Shown here: positions 6,428-8,537 of the stretch, piece after piece
How the letters are laid out: each line of letters begins with the position of its first letter
Position numbering within the stretch: the stretch's first letter is position 1
From: JAIPEK01 sp041685935
Lineage (GTDB): Bacteria > Desulfobacterota > Desulfobacteria > Desulfobacterales > Desulfobacteraceae
Reading direction: 5' to 3'
Length of the DNA stretch: 8,537 bases
NCBI GenBank assembly: GCA_041685935.1
Contig: JAWLES010000100.1
Span: 1-8,537, forward strand
Translations under genes and position numbers: made by a program
The notes under the pieces: model-generated
The model's database searches: none
What the model saw: only the letters and a program-made list of their open reading frames with translations
What the model was told of the DNA's origin: nothing

Positions 6428-6883
6428 ATGACAAGTGAGACGATTGTGGTTCGATGCATGCATTGCAGCACCAAAAACCGGGTGGCGCTGTCAAGAATGG
6501 ATAAAGGCCCCAAGTGCGGTAAATGCGGATCCTCTCTTCCGGATACCCGTTTGGACGCTCCTGTGGACATTACGGATGCAAGTTTCGAGTCCGAGGTGAT
6601 GCAGTCTCCCGTCCCTGTTCTGGTGGACTGCTGGGCACCCTGGTGCGGGCCTTGCAAAACCATGGGGCCGGTTCTGGACACGCTTGCTTCGGAATACAGG
6701 GGAAAAGTGAAAGTCGCCAAGCTGAATGTAGACGAGAATCAGGGGACCGCTTCCAGATTCAGCATCATGAGTATTCCCACATTGCTTTTCGTAAAAGACG
6801 GCCAAGTCCTGGACACGGCGACCGGTGCACTGCCGAAACAGGAGATTTCAGGCCGCATGGACCAAATGCTCCTGTCGGAATAA
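6428..6883 (+). CDS. trxC: Thioredoxin, zinc-finger type (TrxC/thioredoxin 2-like)
   Basis: This 151-residue protein begins with a zinc-finger module (C10/C13 and C30/C33), followed by a thioredoxin domain with active site W-C73-G-P-C76 in APWCGPCK and the cis-proline in SIPT. This layout is that of thioredoxin 2, a cytoplasmic disulfide reductase linked to oxidative stress. The usual Phe before WA is Cys68 (LVDCWAPWC). ATG at 6428 was chosen because AGGAGG is 8 nt upstream and the zinc-finger N-terminus starts there. A longer in-frame start at 6383, overlapping the flavodoxin stop, would add 15 unconserved residues. It is the last gene of the kor operon. No thioredoxin reductase of the NADPH type is in the window, so the FTR encoded divergently is a possible electron source. 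Confidence 0.92.
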   Translation: MTSETIVVRCMHCSTKNRVALSRMDKGPKCGKCGSSLPDTRLDAPVDITDASFESEVMQSPVPVLVDCWAPWCGPCKTMGPVLDTLASEYRGKVKVAKLNVDENQGTASRFSIMSIPTLLFVKDGQVLDTATGALPKQEISGRMDQMLLSE

Positions 6884-6919
6884 CGGGTCGCCGGTCCGAT
6901 AAAAGGTCAGTCAAAAAGG
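6884..6919. other. Short convergent intergenic gap, no clear terminator
   Basis: Only 36 nt separate the stops of trxC and the leftward gene. I see A-rich runs but no stem followed by a T-tract on either strand, so the two transcripts may overlap at their ends. Confidence 0.5.
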
Positions 6920-7255
6920 TTAGTCGAGCACTTCCATGAGCTTGCTGCAGCAGGGCGGAATCCGGTCCCCCTTTTTCAACGTGGCGAATTTGTTGCAGGT
7001 CTGACAGTAACACGTGCAGTCCTGGTCCGCATATACTTCCGGATAGGTTTCGGCATCGGTCGTTTCGCTGCTGTCTCCTTCAATGGCGAAGCGGGCCAGA
7101 GAATCTTCGGACGGTACGTACTGGCCGATGGGGACCAGTTTTTTGTTAAACCGGACACAGTCGACGACGGTGCGCCACAAAGCTTCAAGCTTGTTTTTTT
7201 CATCAGCCGTCTCAGGGGTGAATTCTACCAGGTTGTTTTTGACATCGATTTTCAT
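6920..7255 (-). CDS. Small Cys-rich protein with desulforedoxin/zinc-ribbon-like tail, function unknown
   Basis: I do not recognise the first 75 residues of this 111-residue protein. They are acidic, start MKIDVKNNLVEF and have one cysteine (C33). The tail is distinctive: C80-T-C82-Y-C84-Q-T-C87, then 14 residues, then C102-C103 followed by KLMEVL. A CxxC plus adjacent CC with a following Met is the pattern of desulforedoxin and the desulfoferrodoxin N-terminus, which bind Fe(Cys)4; a zinc ribbon with KGDxxPPC is the alternative. The start has AAGGAGA 7 nt upstream. The gene follows the DsrE-like gene by 24 nt and is probably cotranscribed with it. No signal peptide or membrane segment is visible. 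A redox or metal role is likely, but the partner is unknown. Confidence 0.8.
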   Translation of the reverse strand: MKIDVKNNLVEFTPETADEKNKLEALWRTVVDCVRFNKKLVPIGQYVPSEDSLARFAIEGDSSETTDAETYPEVYADQDCTCYCQTCNKFATLKKGDRIPPCCSKLMEVLD

Positions 7256-7279
7256 GATCGTATCTCCTTTATTCGTTTG

Positions 7280-7627
7280 CTAAAAAGTAATGAGTTCATA
7301 TCCTTGTTTCCTGTATGCGGTCATGGATGGATGTCCGCTCATATCATCGAGAAGGGACAGGTCCTGGGCCAAAGCCGCGTCCAGAGTTCCCAGCTTGTTC
7401 GCACACGCCTTGCAGACCCCTTCGATCAGGTTTTTCTCTTTTGCTTCGGTCCAGAGTTTGTGCAGCATGTGATCCTCTTTTGCAAGTTCGGGAATCAGTT
7501 TTACGCTCCCGCCTTCCATAACGATGTTTCCTTCGACCCCTTTTGACTCCATATCAAGCGCATTAAGCAGCACATGGATAAAACACATGGGATCCGGGTT
7601 GAATACAAACAGTATCGCTTTTTCCAT
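7280..7627 (-). CDS. DsrE/DsrF-like family protein
   Basis: This 115-residue protein fits the DsrE-like fold. It has a hydrophobic first strand (KAILFVFNPDPMCFIHVLLNAL), a second strand GNIVMEGGSVKLI, and a cysteine motif VCKACANKLG (C72/C75) that matches the conserved Cys of sulfur-carrying DsrE relatives. Members of the wider family bind or relay persulfide sulfur, but many single-gene relatives have no known role. ATG at 7627 is preceded by GGAGG with 5 nt spacing, which is ideal; an in-frame upstream extension to 7741 runs through the promoter region and was rejected. It heads a leftward two-gene unit with the Cys-rich protein 24 nt downstream, and diverges from the flavin oxidoreductase at 8017. 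A sigma-54-like element lies 58 nt upstream. Confidence 0.82.
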   Translation of the reverse strand: MEKAILFVFNPDPMCFIHVLLNALDMESKGVEGNIVMEGGSVKLIPELAKEDHMLHKLWTEAKEKNLIEGVCKACANKLGTLDAALAQDLSLLDDMSGHPSMTAYRKQGYELITF

Positions 7628-7684
7628 TTTCACCTCCGGGTTTGGGTTGGATGAATCGAGTATACACCTTATGATCTTTATTGA

Positions 7685-7700
7685 TTCAATTTTTGTGCCA
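7685..7700 (-). promoter_or_regulatory. Candidate sigma-54 promoter for the DsrE-like gene
   Basis: Read leftward, TGGCACAAAAATTGAA has a perfect TGGCAC -24 core and TTG at -12 with correct spacing, but the key GC is GA. The predicted start is near 7674, giving a leader of about 47 nt. The altered -12 base lowers confidence, while the -24 half is the best in the window. Confidence 0.45.
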
Positions 7701-7759
7701 CATGGGCTCAAACGAGAAGAACCGATGCCGGAAGCCTTCAAAAATTCAGGTGATTTTTT

Positions 7760-7799
7760 GTATCACTGTTTTGTTCTGTTTTGATACACTGGTGTATCA
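7760..7799. promoter_or_regulatory. Palindromic operator/enhancer cluster
   Basis: TGATACACTGGTGTATCA (7782-7799) has 8-bp inverted arms around a TG spacer. A further half-site GTATCAC lies at 7760-7766. The cluster is about 80-100 bp from the leftward sigma-54-like element and 110-150 bp from the rightward one, the usual distance for an upstream activator site of an enhancer-binding protein. A repressor site is the alternative. Confidence 0.65.
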
Positions 7800-7830
7800 T
7801 GAAACACTCGCGAGGAAATCTGTTTTTTGG

Positions 7831-7858
7831 TTGAAAAAGATCAAAAATGGTATATGAT
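7831..7858 (+). promoter_or_regulatory. Possible sigma-70 promoter for the oxidoreductase gene
   Basis: TTGAAA (7831-7836) and TATGAT (7853-7858) are 16 nt apart, five of six matches each. It would start near 7865, about 150 nt before the gene. It overlaps a direct repeat TGGTATAT at 7848 and 7862. Confidence 0.3.
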
Positions 7859-7907
7859 GATTGGTATATTCGAGAGACACAAGGTGTTTTCTATTTCTTT
7901 ATTTTAT

Positions 7908-7923
7908 CGGCACAATGTTTGCG
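7908..7923 (+). promoter_or_regulatory. Candidate sigma-54 promoter for the oxidoreductase gene
   Basis: CGGCACAATGTTTGCG has GG (7909-7910) and GC (7921-7922) 10 nt apart, a GGCAC -24 core and TTGC at -12. The deviations are C for T in front, A for G after CAC, and G after TTGC. The predicted start is near 7934, giving a leader of about 83 nt that includes the hairpin at 7970. Confidence 0.55.
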
Positions 7924-7969
7924 ACGGCAGTTTACACGGTGGGCAAGAGCCACGAATCGACTGTATATG

Positions 7970-7990
7970 CATAGGCCACGCGGGCCTATG
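7970..7990 (+). promoter_or_regulatory. Leader hairpin or operator palindrome
   Basis: CATAGGCC (7970-7977) and GGCCTATG (7983-7990) form a perfect 8-bp stem with loop ACGCG. It lies in the predicted leader, 17 nt before the GGAGG ribosome site. No T-run follows, so it is not a standard terminator; mRNA stabilisation, translational control or a dimeric regulator site are possible. Confidence 0.5.
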
Positions 7991-8016
7991 GAACAAGTCT
8001 TGTATTTGGAGGAATC

Positions 8017-8537
8017 ATGAAAAGATATCTGATTATCGGAAACGGGGTTGCCGGCACAACCGCCGCACAGAGCATACGTGAGCTTGACAGGGAAGGTGCC
8101 GTGACCATTGTCACGGAAGAAAGTGTACCGTTTTACAGCCGGATCAAACTGCCGGATTATCTGGCGGGGTCGCAAGGTGTTGATGATATTGTCATCCGGA
8201 AAGACAAGTGGTACAAGGATCAGGATGTGGAACTGAAACTCGATGTCGTCATTGATGATATCGACCCGGAATTGAAAGTAGCAGTGGACCGGAACGGCCG
8301 TTCGTATCCCTATGATACGCTTCTGCTCGCCACCGGAAGCTATTCTTTCATCCCGCCGATTGAAGGAAGCTCAATCGGTTCAGTGTTCGCCCTGAAGACG
8401 GTGGAGGATGCCGACCGGATCATACAGGCAGGCGACGGCGTCAGAAACGCCACTGTTATAGGCGGCGGGCTTCTGGGCCTGGAAGCTGGAAACGCACTTT
8501 TGAAAAGGGGGGTGAAAGTATCTGTGGTGGAATTTTT
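8017..8537 (+). CDS. FAD/NAD(P)H-dependent oxidoreductase, N-terminal part (cut by window edge)
   Basis: The 173 residues present show the two-dinucleotide-domain flavoprotein layout. The FAD-binding motif IIGNGVAGTTAAQ is at residues 6-18, the FYSRIKLPDYLAG segment at 39-51, the ATG hinge in LLLATGSYSFIPPI at 102-115, and the NAD(P)H-binding motif GGGLLGLEAG at 149-158. The family includes NADH:rubredoxin oxidoreductase and the flavin part of assimilatory nitrite reductase NirB. Given the rubredoxin-like domains in the window, a role in reducing a rubredoxin is attractive but unproven. The start has GGAGG 4 nt upstream of ATG 8017. It is transcribed away from the DsrE-like gene behind a sigma-54-like promoter. 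The C-terminal half, which would separate these subfamilies, is outside the window. Confidence 0.87.
   Translation, partial: MKRYLIIGNGVAGTTAAQSIRELDREGAVTIVTEESVPFYSRIKLPDYLAGSQGVDDIVIRKDKWYKDQDVELKLDVVIDDIDPELKVAVDRNGRSYPYDTLLLATGSYSFIPPIEGSSIGSVFALKTVEDADRIIQAGDGVRNATVIGGGLLGLEAGNALLKRGVKVSVVEF

Larger units (their letters stand above)
7628..8016. other. 389-nt gene-free divergent regulatory region
   Basis: No credible protein or RNA gene is present; open frames crossing it lack ribosome sites and coding character. It holds, from left to right, a leftward sigma-54-like promoter, a cluster of GTATCA/TGATAC half-sites with an 18-bp palindrome, a possible sigma-70 promoter, a rightward sigma-54-like promoter and a leader hairpin. 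Confidence 0.75.

Noticed and set aside
7782..7799. Palindrome as a transcription terminator
   Set aside because: No T-run follows on either strand and no gene ends nearby; an operator or enhancer is more likely.
7848..7869. Direct repeat TGGTATAT as a second regulator site
   Set aside because: Two 8-bp AT-rich copies 14 nt apart are plausible by chance and overlap a possible -10 element.

Overview
The window looks like the chromosome of an anaerobic, iron-sulfur-rich bacterium, most likely a sulfate reducer of the Desulfobacterota (Desulfobacteraceae-like). This is inferred from family content: ferredoxin-dependent 2-oxoacid oxidoreductase, a bacterial ferredoxin:thioredoxin reductase catalytic chain, several rubredoxin- or desulforedoxin-type Cys sites, a DsrE-like protein, and sigma-54-type promoters. 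No RNA gene, CRISPR array, insertion sequence or phage gene was seen.

Layout. Positions 1-1897 carry a leftward operon, read in the order glutaredoxin, ferredoxin:thioredoxin reductase (FTR), citrate synthase, then a rubredoxin-like protein cut by the window edge. Positions 1898-2160 are a divergent control region. It holds a 22-bp tandem duplication in which each copy is a sigma-54 -24/-12 element facing right, and another sigma-54-like element facing left. Positions 2161-6883 carry a rightward five-gene operon: a gamma-alpha fused 2-oxoacid:acceptor oxidoreductase subunit, its TPP-binding beta subunit, an FMN 2-hydroxyacid dehydrogenase with an N-terminal rubredoxin-like domain, a flavodoxin, and a zinc-finger thioredoxin (TrxC type). 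A convergent leftward pair follows at 6920-7627: a DsrE-like protein, then a small protein with a desulforedoxin/zinc-ribbon-like tail. Positions 7628-8016 (389 nt) contain no gene but are dense in regulatory sequence: two outward-facing sigma-54-like promoters flank an 18-bp palindrome, and a leader hairpin lies further right. From 8017 an FAD/NAD(P)H oxidoreductase runs off the right edge.

How the genes may work together (inference). The 2-hydroxyacid dehydrogenase and the 2-oxoacid oxidoreductase could act in series on an organic acid and release reduced ferredoxin, CO2 and acyl-CoA. Citrate synthase connects to the same central metabolism. Reduced ferredoxin could drive FTR, which would reduce the glutaredoxin and thioredoxin encoded alongside. 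Rubredoxin-like domains, flavodoxin and the terminal oxidoreductase could form a parallel one-electron chain. The strongest unexpected signal is that all four transcription units with a visible start have a sigma-54-like promoter, which suggests one co-regulated redox and carbon regulon under enhancer-dependent control.
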